From positions 1-47,717 of the forward strand of contig NZ_SMKW01000072.1 in assembly GCF_004348985.1 (NCBI RefSeq): a DNA stretch of 47,717 nucleotides, given 5' to 3'. Numbering within the stretch: position 1 is the first letter of the stretch; every line of letters begins with the position of its first letter. The notes beneath the pieces are model-generated. The model was not told the origin of the DNA and ran no database searches. It worked only from the letters and a program-made list of their open reading frames with translations. Both the position numbers and the translations under genes were made by a program. Positions 34,050-41,654 of this stretch are shown here, in pieces. This DNA is from Saccharopolyspora elongata (lineage in GTDB: Bacteria > Actinomycetota > Actinomycetes > Mycobacteriales > Pseudonocardiaceae).

Positions 34050-34618
34050 GCGTTGCCGCCCGGGCGCCAGAGCACGTCGCCGTCCGGGTTCGCCACCCTG
34101 GCGAGGATGAACAGCAGGTCCGAAAGCCGGTTCAGGTACTTGGCGGGCAGCGGCGAGGTGCGCTCGCCGTCGGCTTCCTGCAGCGCCCACGCGGACCGCT
34201 CGGCGCGCCGGGCCACGCACCGGGCCTGGTGCAGCAGCGCGCCGCCGGGGGTGCCGCCGGGGAGGATGAAGGAGTCCAGCTTGCCCAGGCGCGCGTTGAA
34301 CTCGTCGCACCAGCCTTCGAGGCGGTCGACGTAGGTCTGGGTGATGCGCAGCGGCGGGTACTTCGGGCTTTCGGCGACCGGCGTGGAGAGGTCCGCCCCC
34401 ACGTCGAACAGGTCGTTCTGCACCGCCCGCAGCACCTCGACGACGTCGTCGGCGAGCTGCGCGGTGGCCAACGCCACGCCGAGCACGGAGTTCGTCTCGT
34501 CCACGTCCGCGTAGGCGATGAGCCGCGGATCGGTCTTGTGCACCTTGGAGTTGTCCGACAACCGCGTCGTGCCCGAGTCGCCGGCCCGCGTGTAGATCTT
34601 CGTCAGGTGGACAGCCAT
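34046..34618 (-). CDS. Cob(I)alamin adenosyltransferase, PduO type
   Basis: 190 residues from ATG 34618. The ATP-binding N-terminus is KIYTRAGDSGTTRLSD; YADVDETNSVLGVA follows, and the signature near the active site is ILPGGTPGGALLHQARCVARRAER. It adenosylates cobalamin to the coenzyme form used by methylmalonyl-CoA mutase and similar enzymes. It occupies the same place before murA as Rv1314c in M. tuberculosis. Confidence 0.94.
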   Translation of the reverse strand: MAVHLTKIYTRAGDSGTTRLSDNSKVHKTDPRLIAYADVDETNSVLGVALATAQLADDVVEVLRAVQNDLFDVGADLSTPVAESPKYPPLRITQTYVDRLEGWCDEFNARLGKLDSFILPGGTPGGALLHQARCVARRAERSAWALQEADGERTSPLPAKYLNRLSDLLFILARVANPDGDVLWRPGGNA

Positions 34619-34658
34619 GCCGTCAGCCTAGGCGGAGCCGGCCGTGTCCTGTCGGGCG

Positions 34659-34721
34659 TGACAGGAAGGTTCCCATGCTCCAGTTCTGCGGGGCCGGAGT
34701 GACAGGAAGGTTCCCATGCTC
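34659..34721 (+). repeat. Dispersed repeat, direct pair
   Basis: Two perfect 22-nt copies in the same orientation at 34659-34680 and 34700-34721, 41 nt apart start to start. This is the only direct pair seen, and it lies between divergent genes (PduO-type and murA), unlike most other copies. Confidence 0.95.
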
Positions 34722-34763
34722 GCTCCGATGCAACCCGCTCCGATGGCGGTGGGGGGTGGGCCG

Positions 34764-34769
34764 TAACCT
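34764..34769 (+). promoter_or_regulatory. murA -10 element, probable leaderless start
   Basis: TAACCT lies 8 nt before GTG 34778, and no ribosome site precedes the GTG. Confidence 0.45.
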
Positions 34770-34777
34770 CGATGCTC

Positions 34778-36034
34778 GTGAGTGAGCACTTCCGGGTACA
34801 CGGCGGGGCGCGCCTCGTCGGCGAGGTCGACGTCGTCGGGGCGAAGAACAGCGTGCTGAAGCTGATGGCCGCGGCGCTGCTGGCGGAGGGCACGACGACA
34901 ATCGTCAACTGCCCGGAGATCCTCGACGTTCCGCTGATGGCCGACGTGCTGCGCAGCCTCGGCTGCGAGGTGTCGATCGATGGCGGCACCGTGCACATCA
35001 CGACTCCGGCGGCGATCAGCCACGAGGCCATTTCCCCGTCGATGGGCAAGCTGCGCGCGTCGGTGTGCGTGCTGGGGCCGCTGGTCGCCCGGTGCCGTCG
35101 TGCCGTCGTGACGCTGCCCGGCGGCGACGCGATCGGTTCCCGCCCGCTGGACATGCACCAGAACGGGCTGCGGCAGCTCGGTGCGACCAGCCACATCGAG
35201 CACGGCGCGGTGGTGGCCGAGGCGGAGAACCTGCGCGGCGCCCAGATCTGGCTGGACTTCCCCAGCGTGGGCGCGACCGAGAACATCCTGATGGCCGCCG
35301 TGCTGGCCGAAGGCACCACCGTGATCGACAACGCGGCGCGGGAGCCGGAGATCGTCGACCTCTGCGTGATGCTGCAGCAGATGGGCGCCAAGATCGAAGG
35401 TGCCGGCACCTCTACGTTGACGGTGCACGGGGTGTCCTCGCTCAAGGCGGTCGAGCACCGCGTGATCGGGGACCGGATCGTCGGCGCGACCTGGGCGTTC
35501 GCCGCCGCTGCGACCCGCGGCGACATCATGGTGCGCGGTGTCGACCCGCGGCACGTGAACCTGGTGCTGGAGAAGCTGCGCAGCGCCGGGGCGGAGGTCA
35601 CCACGTCCGAGGAGAGCTTCCGCGTGGTGATGCACGGCCGCCCGCACGCGGTGGACTTCGTGACGCTGCCGTACCCGGGTTTCCCGACGGACCTGCAGCC
35701 GATGGCGCTGGCGTTGTCGGCGGTCGCCGATGGCACCTCGATGATCACCGAGAACCTGTTCGAGTCCAGGTTCCGCTTCATCGAGGAGCTGGTCCGGATG
35801 GGCGCCGACGCCCGCACCGACGGGCACCACGCGGTGGTGCGCGGCCTGGAGCGGCTGTCCAGCGCCCCGGTGTGGGCCACCGACATCCGCGCCGGGGTGG
35901 GCCTGGTGCTCGCCGGGCTGTGCGCGGACGGTTCGACCGAGGTGTGGGACGTGTTCCACATCGACCGCGGCTACCCGAACTTCGTGGAGAACCTGCGCGG
36001 CCTGGGCGCCGAAATCGAACGCGTGACCGACTGA
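34778..36034 (+). CDS. murA: UDP-N-acetylglucosamine 1-carboxyvinyltransferase
   Basis: 418 residues from GTG 34778; an ATG two codons earlier is less likely, since VSEHFRVHGG aligns with the usual MurA start. EPSP-synthase-like double barrel: VVGAKNSVLKLMAAALLAEG (Lys22-Asn pair of the active site), then LPGGDAIGSRPLDMH. The residue normally Cys115 is Asp117 here, the change known in mycobacteria to prevent covalent inhibition by fosfomycin. It transfers enolpyruvate from PEP to UDP-GlcNAc, the first committed step of peptidoglycan synthesis. Confidence 0.96.
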   Translation: MSEHFRVHGGARLVGEVDVVGAKNSVLKLMAAALLAEGTTTIVNCPEILDVPLMADVLRSLGCEVSIDGGTVHITTPAAISHEAISPSMGKLRASVCVLGPLVARCRRAVVTLPGGDAIGSRPLDMHQNGLRQLGATSHIEHGAVVAEAENLRGAQIWLDFPSVGATENILMAAVLAEGTTVIDNAAREPEIVDLCVMLQQMGAKIEGAGTSTLTVHGVSSLKAVEHRVIGDRIVGATWAFAAAATRGDIMVRGVDPRHVNLVLEKLRSAGAEVTTSEESFRVVMHGRPHAVDFVTLPYPGFPTDLQPMALALSAVADGTSMITENLFESRFRFIEELVRMGADARTDGHHAVVRGLERLSSAPVWATDIRAGVGLVLAGLCADGSTEVWDVFHIDRGYPNFVENLRGLGAEIERVTD

Positions 36035-36097
36035 GCTGCGGTACACCCGTTCGGGCGTGACCATGGGCGAGGACCCTGCTCCCGCGTTGAAGGGGCG

Positions 36098-36997
36098 ATG
36101 GTCATGGCGAGCAGAGGGTGGACGCGAAGAGATTTCCTGAAGGGCTCCTGCGCCGCGGCGGGCGCACTCGTGCTGGGCGGGTGCGCGCGCACCGGCGGGG
36201 GCGGGGCCGGCGGTGATCCGCTCGAAGCGGCTCGCAGCTCCGGCACCATCCAGGTCGGCATCGCAGGCGAAGCGCCTTACGGCTTCACCGACGCGGCCGG
36301 CCGGGTCACCGGCGAGGCGCCGGAGGTGGCGCGCGCGGTGTTCCGCGGCTTGGGCGTCAACGACGTGCAGGCATCGCAGGTCGATTTCAACCAGTTGATC
36401 CCGGCGCTGAACGCGGGCAAGTTCAGCGTGGTCGCGGCGGGCATGTTCATCACTCCCGAGCGCTGCAAGAACGCGGCGTTCTCGATCCCGGACTACCTGG
36501 CGCCGACGGCGTTCCTGGTCCCGAGGGGAAACCCGGAGGGCGTCGCCACGTTCGAAGACGTGGTGAGGAAGAAGCTGCAGCTCGCGGTGCTCAGCGGGGC
36601 GGTGGAGAAGGGCTACGCGCAGCGGCTGGGCGTGCCCGATTCGCAGGTGCAGGTCTTCGACACGCAGAACGCGCTGCTGCAGGCGGTCCTCAACAAGCGC
36701 GCCTACTGCGCCGCGTTGACCAACATCTCGCTCAACGACGTGGTGAAGAAGAACCCGGGCGCGCAGGTCGAGGTCACCAAGGGCTTCACGCCGGTGATCA
36801 ACGGCAAGGCCGAGGTGCAGGCGGGCGCGTTCGTGTTCCGTTCGTCGGACACCGCGCTGCGCGACGCGTTCAACATCGAGCTGAAGAAGCTGCACGACAG
36901 CGGCGAGTGGGTGCGCATCACCGAGCCGTTCGGCTTCACCAGCGACAACCTGCCACCGGCCGACGTGACCACGGAGGCGTTGTGCGCCGGTAGGTGA
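36098..36997 (+). CDS. ehuB: Ectoine/amino-acid ABC importer, solute-binding lipoprotein (EhuB-like)
   Basis: 299 residues from ATG 36098. The signal has twin Arg10-Arg11 (TRRDFLKGS) and a lipobox LGGC with Cys29, so it is probably a Tat-exported lipoprotein. The periplasmic-binding type 2 fold follows: GIAGEAPYGFTDAAGRVTGE, LIPALNAGKFSVVAAGMFIT and the C-terminal SGEWVRITEPFGF. The pattern of GMFITPERC and EPFGF is what I know from EhuB, the ectoine/hydroxyectoine receptor. Gene order (receptor, two permeases, ATPase) also matches ehuBCDA. A different polar amino acid ligand is possible. Confidence 0.8.
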   Translation: MVMASRGWTRRDFLKGSCAAAGALVLGGCARTGGGGAGGDPLEAARSSGTIQVGIAGEAPYGFTDAAGRVTGEAPEVARAVFRGLGVNDVQASQVDFNQLIPALNAGKFSVVAAGMFITPERCKNAAFSIPDYLAPTAFLVPRGNPEGVATFEDVVRKKLQLAVLSGAVEKGYAQRLGVPDSQVQVFDTQNALLQAVLNKRAYCAALTNISLNDVVKKNPGAQVEVTKGFTPVINGKAEVQAGAFVFRSSDTALRDAFNIELKKLHDSGEWVRITEPFGFTSDNLPPADVTTEALCAGR

Positions 36998-37017
36998 TCC
37001 CGGCGACGGGAGGCGAC

Positions 37018-37731
37018 ATGTCCGGGAACGTCTCGCACTTCCTCTCGGTCCTGCTGCAAGGTGTGCCGGCGACGGTGATCGCGACGCTGTGCGGCATCGC
37101 GCTGTGCGTCGTGCTGTCGTTCGCGGCCGGGCTCGGCATGCTGTCGCCGTGGCGGTGGGTGCGCGTCATCGCCCGCAGCTACGTCGAAGTCTGGCGCGGC
37201 ACATCTGAAGTGGTGCAGCTGTTCTGGATCTTCTTCGCGCTGCCGCTGCTGGTCGGCTTCGAGCTGCTGCCGCTGTGGGCGGGCATCCTCGTGCTCGGCC
37301 TGAACCACGGCGCGTACGGCGGCGAGATCGTGCGCGGCGCGGTGCGGGCGGTGCCGAAGGAACAGCACGAGTGCGCGGTCGCGCTGAGCTTCGGCCCGGC
37401 GCAGCGGATGTGGCGGGTGATCCTGCCGCAGGCGGTGGTGGAGATGATCCCGCCGTTCAACAACCTGTTCATCCAGCTGCTGAAGAGCAGTGCGCTGCTG
37501 TCGCTGATCTTCGTGCACGACATCACCTACCAGGGCCGGGACGTCCTCGAACCGAACTTCACCGGCCAGACCGCGCTGATCTACCTGCTGATGCTGGCGC
37601 TGTACCTGGTGCTGGCGCTGCTGATCACGGCGGTGATGCGGGCGCTGGAGAAGCGGGCCGCAGCGGCCGTCGGCCGCGAGCCAGTAGCGCCGTCGAAGGC
37701 GCTCGGCCGAGCCGAAGGCGGGGCGGTCTAG
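37018..37731 (+). CDS. ehuC: Ectoine/amino-acid ABC importer, permease 1 (EhuC-like)
   Basis: 237 residues from ATG 37018, 4 nt after GGGAGG. HisM-type permease: SYVEVWRGTSEVVQLFWIFF at the start of the transport helices, and the ATPase-coupling EAA loop near ECAVALSFGPAQRMWRVILPQ. About five membrane helices and an Ala-rich tail. It pairs with the next permease to form the membrane channel. Confidence 0.85.
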   Translation: MSGNVSHFLSVLLQGVPATVIATLCGIALCVVLSFAAGLGMLSPWRWVRVIARSYVEVWRGTSEVVQLFWIFFALPLLVGFELLPLWAGILVLGLNHGAYGGEIVRGAVRAVPKEQHECAVALSFGPAQRMWRVILPQAVVEMIPPFNNLFIQLLKSSALLSLIFVHDITYQGRDVLEPNFTGQTALIYLLMLALYLVLALLITAVMRALEKRAAAAVGREPVAPSKALGRAEGGAV

Positions 37732-38382
37732 TTGATCTGGGACTGGGAGTTCACCGGACGGATCATCCCGGACATCCTGCGCGGCCTGGTGGTGACGTTC
37801 GAGGCGACGTTGCTGGGTTCGATCGTGGCCTTCGCGCTCGGCCTCGTCCTGGCGCTGTTGCGGCGATCCCGGATCCGGCTGGTCAGCGGGGCGGTCTGGG
37901 TGCTCATCGAGTTCGTCCGAAGCACGCCGCTGCTGGTGCAGCTGTACTTCCTGTTCAACGTGCTGCCCGGAATCGGCGTGAGGTTCTCCTCGCTGACCAC
38001 CGGCGTGATCGGCCTCGGTGTGCACTACGCCTGCTACACCGCGGAGGTCTACCGAGCCGGGATCGAGGGCGTACCGCGAGGCCAGTGGGAGGCGGCGACG
38101 GCGTTGAGCCTGCCCACCCGCCGGGTGTGGACGAGCGTGATCCTCCCGCAGGCGATCCCGCGGGTGCTGCCGGCGCTGGGCAACTACACGATCTCGATGT
38201 TCAAGGAAACGCCGCTGCTGCTGGCGATCGGGGTACTCGACCTGGTGGGAGCGGCGCAGGAAGCCGGGGCGGAGGCCTACCGGTACGTCGAGCCGCTGAC
38301 CTTGGCGGGCATCTGCTTCCTGCTGCTCAGCTACCCGTCGTCGCTGCTGGTGCGGAGGTTGGAAAGTCGTGTCGGGATCTGA
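37732..38382 (+). CDS. ehuD: Ectoine/amino-acid ABC importer, permease 2 (EhuD-like)
   Basis: 216 residues from TTG 37732, directly after the stop of permease 1. WDWEFTGRIIPDILRGL is typical of EhuD/GlnP-type N-termini. The EAA loop is GQWEAATALSLPTRRVWTSVI. About five helices. It overlaps the ATPase gene by 14 nt. Confidence 0.85.
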   Translation: MIWDWEFTGRIIPDILRGLVVTFEATLLGSIVAFALGLVLALLRRSRIRLVSGAVWVLIEFVRSTPLLVQLYFLFNVLPGIGVRFSSLTTGVIGLGVHYACYTAEVYRAGIEGVPRGQWEAATALSLPTRRVWTSVILPQAIPRVLPALGNYTISMFKETPLLLAIGVLDLVGAAQEAGAEAYRYVEPLTLAGICFLLLSYPSSLLVRRLESRVGI

Positions 38383-39160
38383 CGCGGGCCACGACATGAT
38401 CCGGTTCGACCGCGTGGTCAAGCGGTTCGGCGACAACGTGGTGCTGGACGAGCTGGACTTCGCGGTGCGGCCGGGCGAGCGGGTCACGCTGATCGGGCCC
38501 AGCGGATCGGGCAAGACGACGATCCTGCGGCTGCTGATGACGCTGGAACGGGTCGACGGCGGCACCATCCACGTCGGCGAGGACTGCCTGACCCACGTGC
38601 GCCGGGGCGGACGGCTGGTGCCCGCCGACGAGAAGCACCTGAGGAAGGTGCGCAGGCGGATCGGCATGGTGTTCCAGCAGTTCAACCTGTTCCCGAACAT
38701 GCGGGTGCTGCGCAACATCACCGAAGCACCGGTCCACGTGCTCGGCCGGTCCACTGAGGACGCCGAGCGGCGGGCGCGGGAACTGCTGGACGTGGTGGGC
38801 CTGGCGGACAAGATCGACGCCTATCCCACGCAGCTTTCCGGCGGCCAGCAGCAGCGGGTGGCGATCGCGCGGGCGCTGGCGATGAGCCCGGACGTGCTGC
38901 TGCTGGACGAGATCACCTCGGCCCTGGATCCGGAGCTGGCCGCCGAGGTGCTGGACGTGCTGCGAGATCTGGCGCGCACCAGCGACATCACGATGCTGTG
39001 CGTGACGCACGCGATGAAGTTCGCCCGCGACGTCTCGCACCGGGTGCTGATGTTCGACGCGGGCAAGATCGTCGAGGACAAGCCGCCCGCCGAGCTGTTC
39101 GAGAATCCGGAGCAGGAGCGCACCCGGGCGTTCCTGCGGTCGGTGCTCGACGAGGCCTGA
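38369..39160 (+). CDS. ehuA: Ectoine/amino-acid ABC importer, ATPase (EhuA-like)
   Basis: 263 residues from GTG 38369 (ATG 38396 is a later option). Walker A GPSGSGKTTILR, Q loop VFQQFNLFPNM, signature LSGGQQQRVAIARAL, Walker B VLLLDEITSALDPE and switch His in CVTHAM. The insert with EDCLTHVRRGGRLVPADEKHLR before the Q loop is found in EhuA-like ATPases. It drives the importer encoded by the three genes upstream. Confidence 0.88.
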   Translation: MSGSDAGHDMIRFDRVVKRFGDNVVLDELDFAVRPGERVTLIGPSGSGKTTILRLLMTLERVDGGTIHVGEDCLTHVRRGGRLVPADEKHLRKVRRRIGMVFQQFNLFPNMRVLRNITEAPVHVLGRSTEDAERRARELLDVVGLADKIDAYPTQLSGGQQQRVAIARALAMSPDVLLLDEITSALDPELAAEVLDVLRDLARTSDITMLCVTHAMKFARDVSHRVLMFDAGKIVEDKPPAELFENPEQERTRAFLRSVLDEA

Positions 39161-39212
39161 CCGGTACCTGTCGGAGCCGACGGTCAAGGTCCGCGGCAGG
39201 TTCCGGAGCAGG

Positions 39213-39752
39213 TCAGGCCGGGTTCCGGCGTTCGTGCAGGAGAAGCAGGGTGTATGCGGCGATCGACTGCGCATCGGTGATCTCACCTGCGGCGATCATC
39301 GCCTCGAACTCGCTCCGGGAGAACCAGGCGGCGCGCATGTCCTGCTCCTCCAGCTCGCGCTCGTGCTCGCCGGAGGTGAGCCCGGTGGCCAGGAACGCCC
39401 GGCCTCGCTGGCTGGTGAGCCCGGGAGCCACATCGAGGACGCCGATGTCGACGAGCTTCTCGGCCCGTAGTCCGGTTTCCTCGCGCAGCTCCCGCGCGGC
39501 CAGCTCGGTGGGCGCGACGTCGAGCCGATCGGGAGCGGTGCCCTGCGGGAATTCCCAACGCCGCAAGCCCAACGGGTAGCGGAACTGCTCCACGAGGTGG
39601 AGCCGATCGCCGTCGAGCGGGATCACCAAGGCGTAGTTGGGCTTGTCGACCACGCCGTAGATCCCGTCCGAGCCGTCGGCCCGGCGAATGCCGTCCTCGC
39701 GAACGGTCATCCACGAGTTGGCGTAAACCTCGCGGCTGCTCGTCTGCTGCAT
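39213..39752 (-). CDS. NUDIX hydrolase
   Basis: 179 residues from ATG 39752; no strong ribosome site is seen. The Nudix box is complete: GTAPDRLDVAPTELAARELR then EETGL (G-x5-E-x7-REUxEExGU with a slightly longer first gap). The N-terminal YGVVDKPNYALVIPL and WEFPQGTA resemble ADP-ribose or nucleotide-sugar pyrophosphatases. It converges with ehuA and lies 40 bp after the DUF222-HNH gene on the same strand. Confidence 0.88.
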   Translation of the reverse strand: MQQTSSREVYANSWMTVREDGIRRADGSDGIYGVVDKPNYALVIPLDGDRLHLVEQFRYPLGLRRWEFPQGTAPDRLDVAPTELAARELREETGLRAEKLVDIGVLDVAPGLTSQRGRAFLATGLTSGEHERELEEQDMRAAWFSRSEFEAMIAAGEITDAQSIAAYTLLLLHERRNPA

Positions 39753-39792
39753 GAGCCCATGATGCCGCACGCAGCACCCCCAGCGGCCCGGA

Positions 39793-41148
39793 TCAGCCTG
39801 AGGGCGCGCTCGCATGACCACGCGACGACGCCAGGTGCCGGTCAACGATCGCGCGGTGCCGGGCGGGCAGTGCTCTGCCGCCTGGCCTGGGTGTTCGTCT
39901 GGGGTCCACTGTGGGCGGTGGGATGAATTCGGGTCGCCCGTCGTGCATGGTGATGTCCCAGCGCTGGTTGTGGAGCGTGCGGTGGTGGTGTGCGCAGAGC
40001 ATGACCATGTTGTTCAGGTCTGTTGCTCCGCCGTCGACCCAATGCTGAACGTGGTGCGCTTCAGGAGTCCCCGGCGGATGGTCGCATCCAGGGAACGCGC
40101 ACACGCCATCCCGCCGAAGCAACGCGGCGCGAATGTGGGTGGGTGCGGTTCGTTTCGCCCTGCCGACATCAAGCGGCAGGCTGTCGCCGCTGAGGACGAT
40201 GGGTAGGATTTCGGCGTCGCAGGCGATGCGGCGTGCGTTGTGGGCGGTGATGGCGCGTTCGGTGTTGAGTGTGCCGGGCATGCCGTCCTCGCCGATGAAC
40301 CCCAAGCCCCGCTTGAGGTCCTCGAAGTCGATGGCGATGGTCATCTGCGGCCGTTGCCCGCCGGTACGAGGCATCCCGTCGTGGTCCAGTGCCAAATCCA
40401 GCAATGCCGCGAACCCATCGGCGTTGCGCTGCCCCGCAGTGCGGGGATCTTTCTCCCCGTCGATCTCGGGCCGGGGTGCGGCAAGAGGCTCGATCAACGC
40501 AGCGAACTTCGCACCCGTCTCGCGGTCCAGCTTCGCCTTGATGACGGTCATGCCATCCCGGGTGGTGCCGTAGTGGAGCTCGCGTGCTTCGTGCTGGGCT
40601 TCCTCGTCGCGGAACGCACCGTCCTGATCCAGGAGGTAGCGGATGCGTTCGGCGAGTTTCTCCAACTCTCTCGGCGACATCGTCCGCGCATACCCGGCAA
40701 GGGTTGATTCGACCTCGGTGACCTGGTGGCAGCGGGCGTACTCGGGCAAACGCCGGATTCCGTTGACGATGACGCGCGCGTGGTCCAGTCCGATCGCGCC
40801 CTCGGCCAAGGCGGCGGCGGTGTCGGGGAGGTCGGGAGGCATGAGCTCGCCGTGGAAGGTTTGCCGGTCCTCGACGTTGCGGGCGACTGTGACACGCGTT
40901 TTCGCGTCACGCGGGTCGATGTTGAGCAGTCCTTGCAGCCAGACGTGCAGTGATCGGGCGGTGGTTTCGGTGTGGATGGCCCGGTGGTCGGCTTCGGCGA
41001 TGTATTGGAGCTGTTCCCACATCATCACCCGCATCTCCTTCTCCAGTTCTTGGATGCGGGTAGCGAGTTCGGTGTCGGTGCAGGACACCGCCGACCACGG
41101 ACCAGCAAGGTCCCCGGTCGCATCATGGGTGTTCAGTAGCGGTGTCAT
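39793..41148 (-). CDS. DUF222/HNH endonuclease domain protein (13E12-repeat type)
   Basis: 451 residues from ATG 41148. The first two thirds are DUF222, with long helices (ELEKEMRVMMWEQLQYIAEAD, RVTVARNVEDRQTFHG, GAIGLDHARVIVNGIRRLPE). An HNH nuclease domain lies near the C-terminus: LRRDGVCAFPGCDHPPGTPE, HHVQHWVDGGATDLNNMVML, CAHHHRTLHNQRW. The Cys-x-x-x-x-Cys pair, the HH, N and last H are intact. These proteins are multi-copy in actinobacteria (REP13E12 in M. tuberculosis) and sit at variable loci; their biological role is unsettled. The 5' side is an unusually C/A-skewed region, so it may be part of a mobile or hypervariable unit. Confidence 0.9.
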   Translation of the reverse strand: MTPLLNTHDATGDLAGPWSAVSCTDTELATRIQELEKEMRVMMWEQLQYIAEADHRAIHTETTARSLHVWLQGLLNIDPRDAKTRVTVARNVEDRQTFHGELMPPDLPDTAAALAEGAIGLDHARVIVNGIRRLPEYARCHQVTEVESTLAGYARTMSPRELEKLAERIRYLLDQDGAFRDEEAQHEARELHYGTTRDGMTVIKAKLDRETGAKFAALIEPLAAPRPEIDGEKDPRTAGQRNADGFAALLDLALDHDGMPRTGGQRPQMTIAIDFEDLKRGLGFIGEDGMPGTLNTERAITAHNARRIACDAEILPIVLSGDSLPLDVGRAKRTAPTHIRAALLRRDGVCAFPGCDHPPGTPEAHHVQHWVDGGATDLNNMVMLCAHHHRTLHNQRWDITMHDGRPEFIPPPTVDPRRTPRPGGRALPARHRAIVDRHLASSRGHASAPSG

Positions 41149-41654
41149 GCCACAATTGTCCCGCACTCGAACTCGTGTTCGCACTGTTTTTAGGGTCGCT
41201 TGATCAGGTGAAACGCCCCGCCCAAGGCCGCGAAAACCGTGCCATGTCAAGGGAAACGGTCACGACACGCCGAAGGCGACCCCATCCACCACCAAAACCA
41301 CCGCGCCACCATCGGCCGTACGCCAACAGCTGGGAGCGACGGTCGCTTTCCCGCGAAATCGCGCCATCTCCACAACGGCCGGACCCCTGCGACGGATCAA
41401 CCCGAAACCAAAACCCCACCAGCCCTGACCAACCCGAAAACGGCCACCCCGCAACGCAAGCCGCCACCCCGCCAGCCCACTCCGGGCCATCCCTGCGATA
41501 AAAAGCCCCCACGATCTACTCATCGCGGGGATGGCCCAAAGCACACCGAACCCCAAAAAGTCCCAACCCCTCCAATCCCCCAGCCCAAACCCGGCGAACC
41601 GAACCACAAGCTGAGAACCTCGAACCACGACCCGAGCAAGAGGAGCGAGCCCGA
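41149..41654. other. Strand-asymmetric intergenic region with inverted repeat
   Basis: About 500 bp without a convincing gene. From about 41260 to 41640 the plus strand is strongly C- and A-rich (many runs of ACCCC, CCAAA) and poor in G and T, unlike the rest of the window. A 148-codon plus-strand frame (41239-41685) is just a product of that skew, full of Pro, Thr and Lys. An inverted repeat sits inside at 41484-41537. Confidence 0.7.
41484..41537. repeat. Inverted repeat within the skewed region
   Basis: GGGCCATCCCTGCGAT (41484-41499) and ATCGCGGGGATGGCCC (41522-41537) form a 16-bp stem with one G-T pair and a 22-nt loop. It is 118 bp before the glucosidase start and could be a terminator or the trace of an insertion. 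Confidence 0.75.

Noticed and set aside
34628..36895. 755-codon minus-strand frame opposite murA and ehuB
   Set aside because: Shadow frame that runs through repeat copies and two real genes.
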